From: Staphylococcus nepalensis
GTDB lineage: Bacteria; Bacillota; Bacilli; Staphylococcales; Staphylococcaceae
Reading direction: 5' to 3'
NCBI RefSeq assembly: GCF_014635045.1
Contig: NZ_BMCF01000002.1
Location: forward strand, 467,912-531,911
Length of the DNA stretch: 64,000 nt
In this document: piece by piece, positions 1-10,301 of the stretch
How the letters are laid out: every line of letters starts with the position of its first letter
Position numbering within the stretch: position 1 is the stretch's first letter
Program-made: the position numbers and the translations under genes
The notes under the pieces: generated by a model
Database searches by the model: none
What the model was told of the DNA's origin: nothing
Seen by the model: only the letters and a program-made list of their open reading frames with translations

Positions 1-523
1 CGTAATCGGTATAGATAATGTAACGCATAGACTGCAACACGCGAAACAATATAATCAAGTTGAAGTTTACAATTTCGACGAAGAAAAAGAAATCGGAAAA
101 TTACTTCGTGAAACAACGCAAGGCGGCGCAGATGTCGTTATTGATTGTGTAGGCATGGACGGTCAAGTAAAAGAATCTGAACGTAATTTAAGTTCAAATT
201 CAGCGCAACGTGGAACGATAAGTCCAATTGATACGGCGGCTGAAGCAGTAAGGAAATTTGGCACAATTCAATTAACAGGTATATATGCCAGCCCAGCAGA
301 CGATTTTCCGTTAAATTTAATATTTAACCGTAACGTTCAAGTAAAAACAGGCCAAGCGCCAGTCATCCATCTCATGCCAAAACTATATGACATGATTCAA
401 GATGGCACTTTTGACCCAACTGATATTATTACGCATACGATGCCTTTAGATGAAGCAGCTGAGGCTTATGAAATATTTGATCAGAAAAAGGATAACAATA
501 TTAAAGTCGTGTTAAAACCTTAA
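1..523 (+). CDS. Zinc-type alcohol/formaldehyde dehydrogenase, C-terminal part (partial)
   Basis: The frame is open from the left edge, so the gene starts before the window; about 173 codons are present. The first residues (VIGIDNVTHRLQHAK) continue a Rossmann NAD-binding fold, with GGADVVIDCVG typical of medium-chain zinc dehydrogenases. The end, with DEAAEAYEIFDQKKDN and KVVLKP, is typical of the formaldehyde-dehydrogenase-like branch. The zinc ligands and the GxGxxG loop lie outside the window, so substrate is not readable. A strong hairpin with a T-run follows about 100 bases after the stop. Family is clear; exact substrate is not. Confidence 0.85.
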   Translation, partial: VIGIDNVTHRLQHAKQYNQVEVYNFDEEKEIGKLLRETTQGGADVVIDCVGMDGQVKESERNLSSNSAQRGTISPIDTAAEAVRKFGTIQLTGIYASPADDFPLNLIFNRNVQVKTGQAPVIHLMPKLYDMIQDGTFDPTDIITHTMPLDEAAEAYEIFDQKKDNNIKVVLKP

Positions 524-625
524 ATACGCTACAGCAAATCTATCATAACAATATTTTGAACAACAAACACTATAGAGCCTTATCTAAAACTCAAGAGAAA
601 TGTTATAACAATTCAAATAGTAAAC

Positions 626-672
626 AAAAAAATCTCCACGTAAATCAGATATTTATTAATGGAGATTTTTTT
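626..672 (+). terminator. Rho-independent terminator after the dehydrogenase
   Basis: The arms aaaaatctcca and tggagattttt flank a 21-base loop and are followed by a T-run. Confidence 0.8.
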
Positions 673-920
673 ATGAGGAATTCAATTATATATTTAAAAC
701 TAAAATAAAAAAAGCAATCATCGTAGTCATATAGTAATTTAACTTAAAATTCAACATAATAAAATGACTCATATTATCTGATTAGCTTATAGAGATAGAC
801 ATCAAATAATCTAATCAGATAAACTAGTATTCAAAAAGTGATATAAAACTTTAAGTAATTAAGTATCACAAAGTGGAGAAGCATCTCAAATCGTAAATAC
901 AACTATAAACCTAACTTTAA

Positions 921-958
<38 letters not shown>

Positions 959-1131
959 TGAAAATAAATATAGTAATTGAATGATATGTCTTTTACGATA
1001 CGTTTCATCAAGTTACTATAGGTGTATACGTTATTCAATTGTAATTTAAACTTTAAGTACATACGTTTATATATAGCCATCGTTATCTATTGAATATCAA
1101 TTTAGTTTTAAATATTTCATATCATAAACTT

Positions 1132-1179
1132 TATATTGACTAAGCAATTTAAGCGTATTTAAATTGCTTAGTCAATATA
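1132..1179. repeat. Perfect 21-bp inverted repeat with 6-base loop
   Basis: Arm 1132-1152 is the exact reverse complement of 1159-1179, with the loop gcgtat between. The core is ttgactaagcaattt. No T-run or neighbouring gene end explains it as a terminator. The arms are AT-rich but uninterrupted over 21 bp. Confidence 0.9.
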
Positions 1180-1271
1180 TATACTTATAAGTATGCCAAT
1201 ACATCTTAATTAAACTGATAAACTGACGTTATAATCTAAACAAGCAATAAGTTGCTATATACTAATTATAA

Positions 1272-1490
1272 TTATTTACTTAAATTAATTGATAGTTTAT
1301 TAAGTACAGCGCTTTGTCTATAAAGTGAACTATCTATAAAAATGTCTGTGATCTTATCTATTGCAGTTAAATCATTTACAATAGCATGAATATCAACACA
1401 CGGTAATACAATTTGATGCTCAAATATAGGAACGTCAGCGTCATAAATCATTAAAAATAGTGCATTCGTAGTAAAATGGCTGCTATAAGT
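1272..1490 (-). pseudogene. Decayed reading frame, C-terminal fragment of unknown protein
   Basis: On the minus strand, between stops, there are 72 sense codons of coding-like composition, including LFLMIYDADVPIFEHQIVLP and a C-terminus LNKLSINLSK. There is no ATG near the front and no ribosome-binding site; the only internal ATG is about 11 codons in. The text looks like a real C-terminal domain that has lost its 5' part, set in a gene-poor stretch. I do not recognise the family. Confidence 0.3.
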
Positions 1491-1680
1491 TTACAAATGA
1501 CAGGTTTTGCTATAAAAATATATAATATTTTAGTCTTTAACTGATGGTTTTGAAGTAGTATATTAAACTATAAAGTTTACATAACATAAATAAAGTAAAC
1601 TAATAAAATATTAAGTCTACTTCTTATAGCAATAAATCGCGCTTTTTTCACATATTTCACGTGTTTCCATCAAAAAAACC

Positions 1681-1717
1681 CAAAGAACCGAGACATTGTA
1701 CATATCCCGGTTCTTTG
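1681..1717 (-). terminator. Terminator after the Cfa-like methyltransferase
   Basis: The arms caaagaaccg and cggttctttg are followed on the minus strand by a run of seven T. It lies 16 bp beyond the stop of the 1733-2929 gene. Confidence 0.85.
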
Positions 1718-1732
1718 ATGAATGGCTATTTA

Positions 1733-2929
1733 TTACTCATCCTCTTGGTATAAATAATCTCTTGTCATCGGTAAATCATTGTTCACACCTTTTGTAATCA
1801 AGAATTGATGTAAATCCGACACACCATAAGTGAAGTTTGCAGCACATGCATTTAAATATAAACGCCACATTCGAATAAATCGTTCATCAAATTGATCACG
1901 AACTTTATCTATATTAGATTCAAAGTTTTCTACCCAATGACGTAACGTTAATGTATAGTGTCTTCTTAGGCTTTCCACATCAACAATTCTTAAATTATTT
2001 TGTGACATATGGTCAATTAATTCTCTAATCGATGGAATTGCGCCTCCTGGGAAGATATATTTAGTAAGGAACTCATTACCTTCTACTTCCTCCAGGCCGG
2101 TAATACAATGCAACAGTGCTACTCCACCCTCTTTTAATAACTTGTGTGTATTATCCATAAATGTTGGGATATTCTCATGACCGACGTGTTCCAGCATACC
2201 TACGCTCACAATGCGATCAAAGGTTATATTTTCATTCATAAGGTCTCTATAATCCATCAATTTCACATCTACTTGCCCTACTAATCCTTCAGCTTCAACA
2301 CGTTCTAATGTTTTTCTATATTGCTCTTCACTTAGTGTGATTCCCAATGATCGAACATTATATTGCTTTGCAGCTTCAATGATGAGATGTCCCCATCCTG
2401 AACCAATATCTAACAAACGTTGCCCTGGCTGTAAATTCAATTTTTTTAGTATATGGTTCATTTTATTGACTTGTGCTTCGTACAATGAATCATGTTCTGA
2501 TTTAAAATATGCACATGAATAGTTCATAGTAGGATCTAACCAAAGACGATAAAAATCATTGCCTATATCGTAATGAAACGAAGCATTTTCTTTAGATGTT
2601 TGTTTGTTATTCCCTTTTTTAGTTGATTTGCTTAATTTTTTCTTAGGTTGATTTATAAAACTACTTTGTTTAGAAAATATCGTTTCCATTACATATTCTA
2701 AATGACCTTCTACTTCAATATCTTTATCCATATAACCTTCAGCTAAGGCAATCATAGGATTTTCTTTTAAAGATTTTCGATTTAATGGTTTATTAAAAGT
2801 CAAACGGAATTTCGAAATTCCGTCATTATAATGGATTGTTGAACCATCCCAAAACGTCACATCAAACGGCTCCGTTGATAAATTTTTCAATAACTTTTTG
2901 TATATCACTTTTTTAATTGACATAGCCAT
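1733..2929 (-). CDS. Cyclopropane-fatty-acyl-phospholipid synthase-family methyltransferase
   Basis: A 398-residue SAM-dependent methyltransferase of the CmaS/Cfa family. After an N-terminal lipid-binding-like region (residues 1-110) comes NYSCAYF, then SAM motif I LLDIGSGWGHL, then FDRIVSVGMLEHVGHENI, which matches the Cfa active-site region. Family members transfer a methylene or methyl group from SAM to unsaturated acyl chains of membrane phospholipids. Staphylococcal lipids are mainly branched saturated, so the true substrate is uncertain and the cfa symbol is withheld. An AGGAG lies 10 bases before ATG. It is a single gene with its own terminator, divergent from the HdeD-like gene. Confidence 0.85.
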   Translation of the reverse strand: MAMSIKKVIYKKLLKNLSTEPFDVTFWDGSTIHYNDGISKFRLTFNKPLNRKSLKENPMIALAEGYMDKDIEVEGHLEYVMETIFSKQSSFINQPKKKLSKSTKKGNNKQTSKENASFHYDIGNDFYRLWLDPTMNYSCAYFKSEHDSLYEAQVNKMNHILKKLNLQPGQRLLDIGSGWGHLIIEAAKQYNVRSLGITLSEEQYRKTLERVEAEGLVGQVDVKLMDYRDLMNENITFDRIVSVGMLEHVGHENIPTFMDNTHKLLKEGGVALLHCITGLEEVEGNEFLTKYIFPGGAIPSIRELIDHMSQNNLRIVDVESLRRHYTLTLRHWVENFESNIDKVRDQFDERFIRMWRLYLNACAANFTYGVSDLHQFLITKGVNNDLPMTRDYLYQEDE

Positions 2930-3064
2930 TGATTAAACACTCCTATACATACTTTCTAATAACATACTATATATATAGATTGAACTTAAATAGAGATTAA
3001 ATCAAATATTACAATTTAGCTTTCTATAAACAATTAACATAATAATATTATTGAAAATAAACGT

Positions 3065-3088
3065 GTTGAAGGCTATGGTTTGGGGTAA
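3065..3088 (+). promoter_or_regulatory. Possible sigma-B promoter of the HdeD-like gene
   Basis: GTTGAA, a 12-base spacer and GGGTAA resemble the staphylococcal sigma-B pattern GwTTww-N12-15-GGGwAw, with one mismatch in the -35. It would start transcription about 20 bases before the ATG at 3115. Stress control would suit an HdeD-like protein, but the match is short. Confidence 0.35.
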
Positions 3089-3114
3089 ATATTACTTAGA
3101 ATGGGGTGAAATAG

Positions 3115-3636
3115 ATGTATCCAAAAACAGGCATCAAATGGTCTAGCTTATTAATTGGCGTTTTTTTCTTAATTATTGGTGTATTTATCGTTAGTTTTCC
3201 AGAAGAAAATTTATTTGCTATTACTTGGTTGATTGGTATTTTATTTATTATTAATGGTTTTATTGAAATATTTATCAGACGTGTTATGAAACAAGCGACT
3301 CAAAATGGTTCCAATATACTTATTGTATTGGGCATTATTAATATTATCATCGGTGTACTTATATTATTTAATGTAGTAACAAGCACGACATTTATCGTTT
3401 ATTTATTCGCGATTTGGTTTATTATTAACGCACTTTTTAATATGTTTACTGTGACACCAGCAGAAAAATCAAATAGAGGTTTCCATAGTTTATCTATCAT
3501 TTTAAATATTATAGAAATCATATTTGGGGTTATTTTACTATTCAACCCTCTTATAGCAGCTGTTATCATTGCTATATTTATGAGTGCTGTTTTCTTTATT
3601 ATTGGCATAACTTATATTATAGACGCCTTACATTAA
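3115..3636 (+). CDS. HdeD-like DUF308 membrane protein
   Basis: A 173-residue, almost wholly hydrophobic protein with about six membrane helices arranged as repeated pairs (SSLLIGVFFLIIGVFIVSF, ILIVLGIINIIIGVLILFN, LNIIEIIFGVILLFNP). This is the layout of the DUF308/HdeD family, whose E. coli member is linked to acid resistance; the biochemical role is unknown. A GGGGTGA lies before ATG. It is monocistronic, with a long hairpin terminator after it and a possible sigma-B promoter in front. Family assignment is firm; function is inferred only. Confidence 0.8.
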   Translation: MYPKTGIKWSSLLIGVFFLIIGVFIVSFPEENLFAITWLIGILFIINGFIEIFIRRVMKQATQNGSNILIVLGIINIIIGVLILFNVVTSTTFIVYLFAIWFIINALFNMFTVTPAEKSNRGFHSLSIILNIIEIIFGVILLFNPLIAAVIIAIFMSAVFFIIGITYIIDALH

Positions 3637-3688
3637 TAAGTTTCAATATATATTAAATATTGAAATATTTCTTTTAGTAATTTAACAA

Positions 3689-3732
3689 TCAAAGAAGCAT
3701 ATTCCTGAAATATAAGGAATATGCTTCTTTGA
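3689..3732 (+). terminator. Terminator of the HdeD-like gene
   Basis: An 18-bp near-perfect stem built on caaagaagcatattcc and ggaatatgcttctttg, followed by a T-rich tract. Confidence 0.85.
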
Positions 3733-3927
3733 TATATTTTTAATTTTATATTATAAAATTATTTTTTACTATTCTGTTAATAGAATGAATTGATATTGCA
3801 AATGATATGCGTTGTACTTTATACTAAAAATGTGGAAGACAACTAGAATTTACATTACATGATAATCCACTCAAAGTTCACTGTTATATGAAGTGTGTGT
3901 CTTTATATAACCGACTTTTGAACATAA

Positions 3928-3970
3928 GAAAGCATACTGGATTGGGGCTTATGTTTACCAGTATGCTTTC
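3928..3970. terminator. Hairpin terminator at the femB end
   Basis: The arms gaaagcatactgg and ccagtatgctttc lie just beyond the femB stop. T-runs on the plus side make it usable in both directions. Confidence 0.75.
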
Positions 3971-3974
3971 TTTT

Positions 3975-5234
3975 TTATTTTTTGATTTTTTTTCTAATAT
4001 TATTCAATGTATTAAATAACCAATATTTAGATTTCTTAATCGGTTTATAAAAATCACCAATTAATTCTTCTATTTGTACTCCAAAACCACGTTTAAATCG
4101 ATATACGCCATAATCTTCACTGTTTTCAGTAAAATCACCTGATAAACCGTAGAAGTTGTAACGGCCGTATCCATGATCAAAACAATAATTAATCATATGC
4201 CAATGCATCATATAAGGGCCCATATATTGGTTATATTTTTCAGATGAACCACCTGAAAAATAATTCACTTCATAAGCATTAGCAAAATACACGCCTGCCG
4301 CAAGATTTAAAATAGAACCGTCTGTTAACCTTAACTCACTGGCATGTAACAATTCTTTTTTGTCATGCTCAATTTGTTTATCTATTTCAGCAATTTTTTT
4401 TAGTTGTTTATCTGATTTATTTTCTTTTTGCATCATTTGATCTCTGCGTGCTTCTTTATCATTAATACTTTCTTGTGTATTAATGATATATTCGTCTAAA
4501 TCTATATAGGCTAAAGGAAGTAATGCTTTGTCTCCATAATTGTCTATAAAATTATAGAAATATTCATCCGTTTTAGATACAAACCCAGCCCGCTCTTCTG
4601 TTTCACGGTAAAGCGATAAAAAGAGATCAAATTCATCTTTTTCTAAAAATCTTACTTTTACCCCAAAATTAATTGCCTTATTAATATTACGCTTTCTTTG
4701 ACTATCAAATTGTTTTTTTAGTGATGCTGGCGTTTGGCCATCCAAATTCAAAACGCCCATCCATCTTACTTGACTTGATGTATCATATTCAGTTGTAAAT
4801 CCATGGTGTGTATAGCCATGAGACTTAAATAAATTAACAAGCGCATCACTTTTTTCATGATTGGGTAATGGATTAACGTCTTTATCATAGATTTGATATA
4901 TCCAATATGGATCCATTTTTACATACAAACAGTTTTGTTTTTGAAGATAAGTATCTAATTCCCGTAAATAGAAGTCCACTAAGCCTAAGTCTTTATAATC
5001 CATTACTGGACCTCGATTTGAATAATATACATAGCTACCCATCGTTGGAATTTTAGAGAAAAGACTAGCAGCAATCACTTGATTATCATCATCTTTTAAG
5101 CCCAATAAAACAACTTGAAAACCATCTTCTTCTCTAGTAGCTATATTTTCCTTTACTTGAAAATAATGACTCTCTAATGCTGGGTTTTGTACAAAATTGT
5201 CATATTCTTTGACAGTTAACTCTGTAAATTTCAT
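3975..5234 (-). CDS. femB: FemB, pentaglycine interpeptide aminoacyltransferase
   Basis: A 419-residue FemXAB enzyme. The family uses aminoacyl-tRNA to build the interpeptide bridge on lipid II at the inner membrane face; FemB adds residues 4 and 5 of the bridge. Paired GNAT-like domains are split by a lysine/glutamate-rich coiled-coil arm (about residues 255-300, with [18 protein letters not shown]). Signature stretches are [24 protein letters not shown] and [11 protein letters not shown]. It lies 30 bp downstream of femA on the same strand, as in other staphylococci. Some coagulase-negative species place serine in the bridge, so glycine specificity is not certain from sequence. Confidence 0.96.
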   Translation of the reverse strand: MKFTELTVKEYDNFVQNPALESHYFQVKENIATREEDGFQVVLLGLKDDDNQVIAASLFSKIPTMGSYVYYSNRGPVMDYKDLGLVDFYLRELDTYLQKQNCLYVKMDPYWIYQIYDKDVNPLPNHEKSDALVNLFKSHGYTHHGFTTEYDTSSQVRWMGVLNLDGQTPASLKKQFDSQRKRNINKAINFGVKVRFLEKDEFDLFLSLYRETEERAGFVSKTDEYFYNFIDNYGDKALLPLAYIDLDEYIINTQESINDKEARRDQMMQKENKSDKQLKKIAEIDKQIEHDKKELLHASELRLTDGSILNLAAGVYFANAYEVNYFSGGSSEKYNQYMGPYMMHWHMINYCFDHGYGRYNFYGLSGDFTENSEDYGVYRFKRGFGVQIEELIGDFYKPIKKSKYWLFNTLNNIRKKIKK

Positions 5235-5264
5235 TATAGCTAGTTCCTTTCTAAATTATATTGC

Positions 5265-6527
5265 TTATTTCTTTTTATCTTTTAGCGTTTTTAATGTTGT
5301 ATAAATTTTGTACATTGGTTTATTTATTGGCTTGATAAAGTCTCCAACATATTCAACGACGTTGGCGTTAAAGCCTTTTTTAAATTTAACAACACCTGCA
5401 TCTTCAGCATCTTCTGAAAAATCTCCACTAATCCCATAAAAATTATATCTATCAATATGATGATCAATAGCATAATTTATCATTTTCCACTGTATCGCAT
5501 AACTCCCTGCAAAATGCCTAAACTCATTAGATGTGCCTCCAGCATAATAAACTACTTCGTACGGGTTAACGATAAAGAACGCCGCAGAAATTGGTAATTC
5601 ATTACCATGCGTTTCTTGTAATGCTTTCGCTTCATCAATTTTTTGTTGATTTGCAATGAGTTGTTTTTCTAAATTTTCTTTTTTATTATATGCTTTTTTA
5701 TTTTCAGGGCGTTTTTCAATATCTTTAAGCGCTTTATTTATATCTTTGCTGAGCACTTCACGTTCAGATTTTAATTCTTCAATATATTCATCAAAATCCA
5801 TATAAGCCAATGGAACTAAGACGCGACCTTTGTAGTATTTCAACCTATTGTAATAGAAGCTATCCTCTCTATCGTCAAAATCTTTCGTTTCTGAGGTATC
5901 CTCCATAAATGAACGGAAAATAGGTAATTCATCTTCATTTAAAAATCTTACTTTTACGCCGTTTTTTTGAACTTTTTTCGTATTACGTTTACGCAAACTA
6001 TCCATATTATTGAGAACATCTTTTGCAGTTTTATCTTTTAAGTCTAATACCGAATGGAATCTAATTTGAATAATTGGATCAAAACCAGTTAAAAAACCTT
6101 GATGTTTATAACCAAGTTGTTTCATTTTATCAAAGAGCCAATCATGGCCTGCATTTTCTAATACTTCTCCATCATGATTACGGTACTGGTATGCAACATA
6201 CGGGTCTACTCTTAAATATAACGCGTTGTGTTTTTTAACATATTTTGATAGTTCATTGAAAAAATAATGGACTAGTTCCTTATTTTCAAAATCAATAACT
6301 GGCCCACGATTAGTGTAAAAGTATTTGAATAATTTCATTACTGGTACAGCAGTTAATAAACAAGCTGCAACCACTTCGTTGTTGTTATCTTTTACACCTA
6401 CTAAGTGTGTTTCAGTACCTTCTGCAATTTTCAGCTCATAATTTCCAACCATTTGTGTAAAATGACTGTTTGGCATATGATCAACAAATGCCCCAAACTC
6501 TTTAGCAGTTAAATTCGTAAATTTCAT
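5265..6527 (-). CDS. femA: FemA, pentaglycine interpeptide aminoacyltransferase
   Basis: A 420-residue FemXAB protein that adds bridge residues 2 and 3 after FemX. It has the usual two substrate-binding lobes with a coiled-coil insertion at about residues 245-305, and the conserved YYAGGTSNEFRHFAGSYA and RYNFYGISGDFSEDAEDAG. TAGGAG lies 9 bases before the ATG. It is first of the femAB pair. The 420-bp region upstream carries only the terminator of the DJ-1-like gene, so the femAB promoter should lie between 6528 and about 6880. Confidence 0.96.
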   Translation of the reverse strand: MKFTNLTAKEFGAFVDHMPNSHFTQMVGNYELKIAEGTETHLVGVKDNNNEVVAACLLTAVPVMKLFKYFYTNRGPVIDFENKELVHYFFNELSKYVKKHNALYLRVDPYVAYQYRNHDGEVLENAGHDWLFDKMKQLGYKHQGFLTGFDPIIQIRFHSVLDLKDKTAKDVLNNMDSLRKRNTKKVQKNGVKVRFLNEDELPIFRSFMEDTSETKDFDDREDSFYYNRLKYYKGRVLVPLAYMDFDEYIEELKSEREVLSKDINKALKDIEKRPENKKAYNKKENLEKQLIANQQKIDEAKALQETHGNELPISAAFFIVNPYEVVYYAGGTSNEFRHFAGSYAIQWKMINYAIDHHIDRYNFYGISGDFSEDAEDAGVVKFKKGFNANVVEYVGDFIKPINKPMYKIYTTLKTLKDKKK

Positions 6528-6879
6528 TTTATATACTCCTATTTGTCTATAGTTCTTTTTTCGAGTTTAAACTTCAATCTTGATTATTATACAATATTCA
6601 TTTACAAAACTAAATCGATACCCTAGATATATTTGCTAAATGCTACAATTAGGTTTTAATCTATGTATTTTATATTATAGCACTATATTTATTTTAACAA
6701 AGAATACTCATTTAAACACAAATCTAAATTGAATAATAAGCATGTTCTATAAAAGACATAGATATAAATATATTTTCCTAAAATTATAGATTTTGTGCTT
6801 GTAAAAATGATTAGAGCAATAAAATAATAAGCTGTTGTAAGCCTTTTTTCGAACTTGCTTCACTACTTGCGATAATAAA
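6528..6879. other. femAB upstream region
   Basis: About 350 bp of AT-rich sequence with no gene. It presumably contains the femAB promoter, but I could not pick one unambiguous -35/-10 pair. Confidence 0.5.
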
Positions 6880-6917
6880 GAAGGATCTGGGATATTTCAC
6901 TATATCCCAGATCCTTC
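6880..6917 (-). terminator. Terminator of the DJ-1-like gene
   Basis: A 16-bp perfect stem, gaaggatctgggatat with atatcccagatccttc. It belongs to the GGGA-type staphylococcal hairpins. Confidence 0.8.
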
Positions 6918-6946
6918 ATAAAATTATATATAATTTATCTTCTATA

Positions 6947-7609
6947 TTAATTTAAAGCATCTCTTAGTGCTTTACCTATTGCTACGCTTGATTGAGGATT
7001 TTGACCAGTAATGAATTGATTATCTGTTTCAATATGCTCTGTAAAGTCTTCATTTGTTATAAATTGAGCACCTTGTTGTTCTAATGCTGTTTGTGTTAGG
7101 AAAGGCACTTTATACTCTAGACCCATCGCACGTTCTTCATTATCTGTGAATGACGTTAAAGTAACGCCTTCTACTAGGTACTTGCCATTTTTATCTTTTG
7201 CACCTACAAAGGCACTTGGACCATGGCACACAGAGGAAATGAACTTGCCTTCATTTTTGAAGTCAGATAAGATATTAGCTAATCTTTGGTTGTGCGCAAA
7301 ATCGAATACCGTACCGTGGCCACCCGGTAGATAGACTGCATCATATTCTATAACATTAACTTCATCTATGCTCGGCACATTTTTAATTTTTTCTACAAAT
7401 TGCGCATATTTATTCAACTCGTCGTTTTGAGTTGAATTTGGATCTAAAGGAATTTCTCCTCCCTCAATTGAAACTATATCAACTTGTATACCATCTTCCG
7501 TTAGAATATGATAAGGTTCACTGGCCTCTTCTAACCATAAACCTGTTGGTGTGCCATCTTCATACTGTGCTCTACTTGTTATAATGAATAAAACTTTTTT
7601 ACTCAACAT
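6947..7609 (-). CDS. DJ-1/PfpI family protein, Hsp31/glyoxalase III-like
   Basis: A 220-residue class I glutamine-amidotransferase-fold protein. The nucleophile elbow is SSVCHGPSAF, with the conserved cysteine followed by histidine, and YLPGGHGTVFDF supplies the oxyanion region. An acidic residue in GGEIPLDPN matches the Hsp31 subgroup, known as glutathione-independent glyoxalases, chaperones or deglycases. I start at ATG 7609 because GAGGTG lies 5 bases before it; a GTG at 7615 is part of that ribosome-binding site. It is a single gene with its own terminator. GGGTAT at 7694-7699 could be a sigma-B -10. The exact reaction is not readable. Confidence 0.85.
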   Translation of the reverse strand: MLSKKVLFIITSRAQYEDGTPTGLWLEEASEPYHILTEDGIQVDIVSIEGGEIPLDPNSTQNDELNKYAQFVEKIKNVPSIDEVNVIEYDAVYLPGGHGTVFDFAHNQRLANILSDFKNEGKFISSVCHGPSAFVGAKDKNGKYLVEGVTLTSFTDNEERAMGLEYKVPFLTQTALEQQGAQFITNEDFTEHIETDNQFITGQNPQSSVAIGKALRDALN

Positions 7610-7733
7610 AGTCACCTCTTCATTCGTTTGACTCTTTATTTGAATTAAATTGAATTCAATTTAACCATCTATAATTGATTTCTATTACAATTAATACCCG
7701 TCTCATACGAACTTCACACATCTAATATGTTTT

Positions 7734-8462
7734 TTATTTATCTAACGCTTTTCTGATAGAATTTAGATAATTTACTGTTTGTTGGTTCTGATCGCGATCA
7801 AATCGTTTAACAATTTCGCTGCCAATAACTGCACCATCTGCTACTTCAACAATATCTTCTACATGGTCAGGTGTACGAATACCAAATCCTGCAACTACTG
7901 GTACGTTTGCTTTTAATTTGATATTGTTTATTCTTTGTTTTAAGTCCGGATGAAACTTACCATTTTCACCTGTAGTCGCGTTCATAGTAACTGTATAGAT
8001 AAACCCTTCGGCGTTTGCAACAATTTGATTGATACGTTCTTCTGAAGTAGTCATAGCGATTAGAGGGATAAGGTTCACTTTCCGGTTGGGATGCCTGTCT
8101 TTTAATTGTTGTACAAGCTCATGTGGTAAATCAGGTATGATTAAACCATATACACCAGCTTTTTCACACGCATCAAAAAACGCATCTTCCCCGTAATAAT
8201 TTATAATATTAATATATGTCATTAACACATACTTACTAGATAATCTTTCACGATGAGCGGTTAACGCATCCAAGATGTATTGTATATTTACACCATCTTG
8301 AATCGCTTTATTGCCAGCTTCCATAATCACAGGCCCATCAGCTACAGGGTCAGAAAAAGGGACGCCTACTTCTATAATATCAGCACCTGCATCGCTTAAC
8401 GTTTTCATGTTTTCAATAAAACGTTTGTTACCCATAATATATGGAATAAATAATTTACGCAT
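7734..8462 (-). CDS. trpA: Tryptophan synthase alpha chain
   Basis: A 242-residue TIM barrel that cleaves indole-3-glycerol phosphate to indole and glyceraldehyde 3-phosphate, passing indole to TrpB. Visible motifs are the catalytic-acid region [21 protein letters not shown], the flexible loop MNATTGENG, and the phosphate-binding [10 protein letters not shown] and [10 protein letters not shown] chose ATG 8462 (MRKLFIP), which aligns with known TrpA N-termini; an upstream GTG at 8471 would add MTK. It overlaps the end of trpB by 8 bp, so the two are translationally coupled. Last gene of the trp operon. Confidence 0.95.
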   Translation of the reverse strand: MRKLFIPYIMGNKRFIENMKTLSDAGADIIEVGVPFSDPVADGPVIMEAGNKAIQDGVNIQYILDALTAHRERLSSKYVLMTYINIINYYGEDAFFDACEKAGVYGLIIPDLPHELVQQLKDRHPNRKVNLIPLIAMTTSEERINQIVANAEGFIYTVTMNATTGENGKFHPDLKQRINNIKLKANVPVVAGFGIRTPDHVEDIVEVADGAVIGSEIVKRFDRDQNQQTVNYLNSIRKALDK

Positions 8463-9669
8463 CTTTGTCACCGTCCTGTTTCATGTAATTTCTTATTGTT
8501 TCCATATCTTTGTCGCCACGTCCAGATACAGTTACCACGATTATTTGATCTTTATCCATAGTTGGCGCTATTTCTTCAACAAAACTTAATGCATGTGCAC
8601 TTTCAATAGCAGGAATAATACCTTCTGCTTTCGTAAATCTCACCAATGCATCCATCGCCTGTTTATCACTAGCTGTAGCATATTTTACTCTTCCAATATG
8701 ATGATAATATGAATGTTCTGGCCCGACGCCTGGATAATCTAGCCCTGCAGATATGGAATGTGCTAATTCAATCTGACCGTGATCGTCTTGAATTAAATAC
8801 ATTTTAGTGCCATGTAAGATACCTTCTTTTCCTTTATTAATAGCAAGTGCATGTTTATCGCTATCAATACCTTCACCGGCTGCTTCAACGCCATACAATG
8901 CAACATCATCTTGTATAAATGGATAGAAAGTGCCAATCGCATTCGATCCACCACCTACGCAGGCAATAATCGCATCTGGTAATCGCCCTTCTTTGTCACT
9001 AATTTGTTCTTTAATCTCAGTACCTATTATTTTTTGAAAATCTCTAACTATAGTTGGAAACGGGTCTGGTCCTAGCGCCGATCCCAATAAATAATGCGTT
9101 TCATCCACATGACTGACCCAATATTGTAAAGCTTTATTTACAGCATCGGATAAGGTTCCCTGACCTTCAGTCACGGGTTCAACCGTTGCACCAAGTAATT
9201 CCATTCTAAATACATTTAACGATTGGCGTTTAATATCTTCTTCACCCATAAATACTACTAGTTCCATATCAAACAATGCTGCAGCTGTTGCGCTTGCCAC
9301 ACCATGTTGTCCAGCACCAGTTTCTGCTACTAATTTATTTTTCCCCATTCTTTTAGCCAAAAGCGCTTGCCCAAGTGCGTTATTAATTTTATGTGCACCT
9401 GTATGGTTCAAGTCTTCTCTTTTTAAATAAATTTTTGCTCCACCAAGTGATTCTGTATAGGAAGCTGCGTAAGTGAGTGGTGTTTCTCTGCCTACATAAT
9501 CTTTTAAATAACCATTAAGTTCATTTTGGAATGAAGGATCATTTTTAGCTTCTGTATAAGCTTGTTTCAGTTCTTGAATTGCTGGCATTAATGTTTCAGG
9601 AACATATTGACCGCCAAAATTACCAAAGAACCCAAATGCATCCACTTCAGTTTGTATATGCTTAACCAT
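8455..9669 (-). CDS. trpB: Tryptophan synthase beta chain
   Basis: A 404-residue PLP enzyme joining indole and serine. The PLP lysine is in [16 protein letters not shown], the phosphate-binding glycine loop is [12 protein letters not shown], and [13 protein letters not shown] is conserved. Length is standard. It starts 2 bases after the trpF stop and overlaps trpA at its 3' end. It is cytosolic, forming the alpha2-beta2 complex with TrpA. Confidence 0.97.
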   Translation of the reverse strand: MVKHIQTEVDAFGFFGNFGGQYVPETLMPAIQELKQAYTEAKNDPSFQNELNGYLKDYVGRETPLTYAASYTESLGGAKIYLKREDLNHTGAHKINNALGQALLAKRMGKNKLVAETGAGQHGVASATAAALFDMELVVFMGEEDIKRQSLNVFRMELLGATVEPVTEGQGTLSDAVNKALQYWVSHVDETHYLLGSALGPDPFPTIVRDFQKIIGTEIKEQISDKEGRLPDAIIACVGGGSNAIGTFYPFIQDDVALYGVEAAGEGIDSDKHALAINKGKEGILHGTKMYLIQDDHGQIELAHSISAGLDYPGVGPEHSYYHHIGRVKYATASDKQAMDALVRFTKAEGIIPAIESAHALSFVEEIAPTMDKDQIIVVTVSGRGDKDMETIRNYMKQDGDKDA

Positions 9670-9671
9670 AA

Positions 9672-10301
9672 TTAATTAACTCCTTTTACAAGTTCTATAA
9701 TTTCGTTCATTTTTTTACTATCTTTGGTGCCGTCGGTTTCAATACCACTTGCGATATCATAACCGCTATGTTTTAAGTCGCGCTCTTGCACACTTTGTAT
9801 ATTTTTATAATTCATACCACCCGCTATTAAAAAATCTACATCTTTAATTGCATTGAGCATGTCCCAGTTGTATGATTTACCAGTACCGCCGTAAGAAGTT
9901 GACGGGGTGTCTATAATAAATTGATCTACAAAGTCTTTATAAAACTGGATAGCTTTTATCAATATTTCTGAATTTTTTGCTGGCAACGCTTTGATGATTT
10001 TAATACTTTTCTTTTTTTGACGAATAAATGCTATTGTCTCAAGTGATTCATTTCCATGTAATTGAATCGTTGTCATATCTGTACCATCAATAAGTTTTGA
10101 TAAAGTTGGGTTGTTTGGATTTACTACAATTACTACTTTTTCTTTGTCATTTGGTACAATCTTGGTAAGTGTTTGAATTTTTTCAATATCTACAAAACGT
10201 TTACTTTGTGGAAAATGGATAAACCCTATAGCATCGATATTTAAATCTTTAGCTTTGTTTACATCTTCGAGTGTTTTAAATCCACAAAATTTTAATTTCA
10301 T
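9672..10301 (-). CDS. trpF: Phosphoribosylanthranilate isomerase
   Basis: A 209-residue TIM barrel carrying out the Amadori rearrangement of phosphoribosylanthranilate to CdRP. The catalytic cysteine lies in KLKFCGFKT and the aspartate in [19 protein letters not shown]; the phosphate site is [11 protein letters not shown] and [10 protein letters not shown]. It overlaps trpC by 4 bp (ATGA). It is encoded separately from TrpC, as is usual in Firmicutes. Confidence 0.95.
   Translation of the reverse strand: MKLKFCGFKTLEDVNKAKDLNIDAIGFIHFPQSKRFVDIEKIQTLTKIVPNDKEKVVIVVNPNNPTLSKLIDGTDMTTIQLHGNESLETIAFIRQKKKSIKIIKALPAKNSEILIKAIQFYKDFVDQFIIDTPSTSYGGTGKSYNWDMLNAIKDVDFLIAGGMNYKNIQSVQERDLKHSGYDIASGIETDGTKDSKKMNEIIELVKGVN

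Noticed and set aside
7610..7615. GTG start for the DJ-1-like gene
   Set aside because: The GTG is part of the GAGGTG ribosome-binding site of the ATG at 7609.
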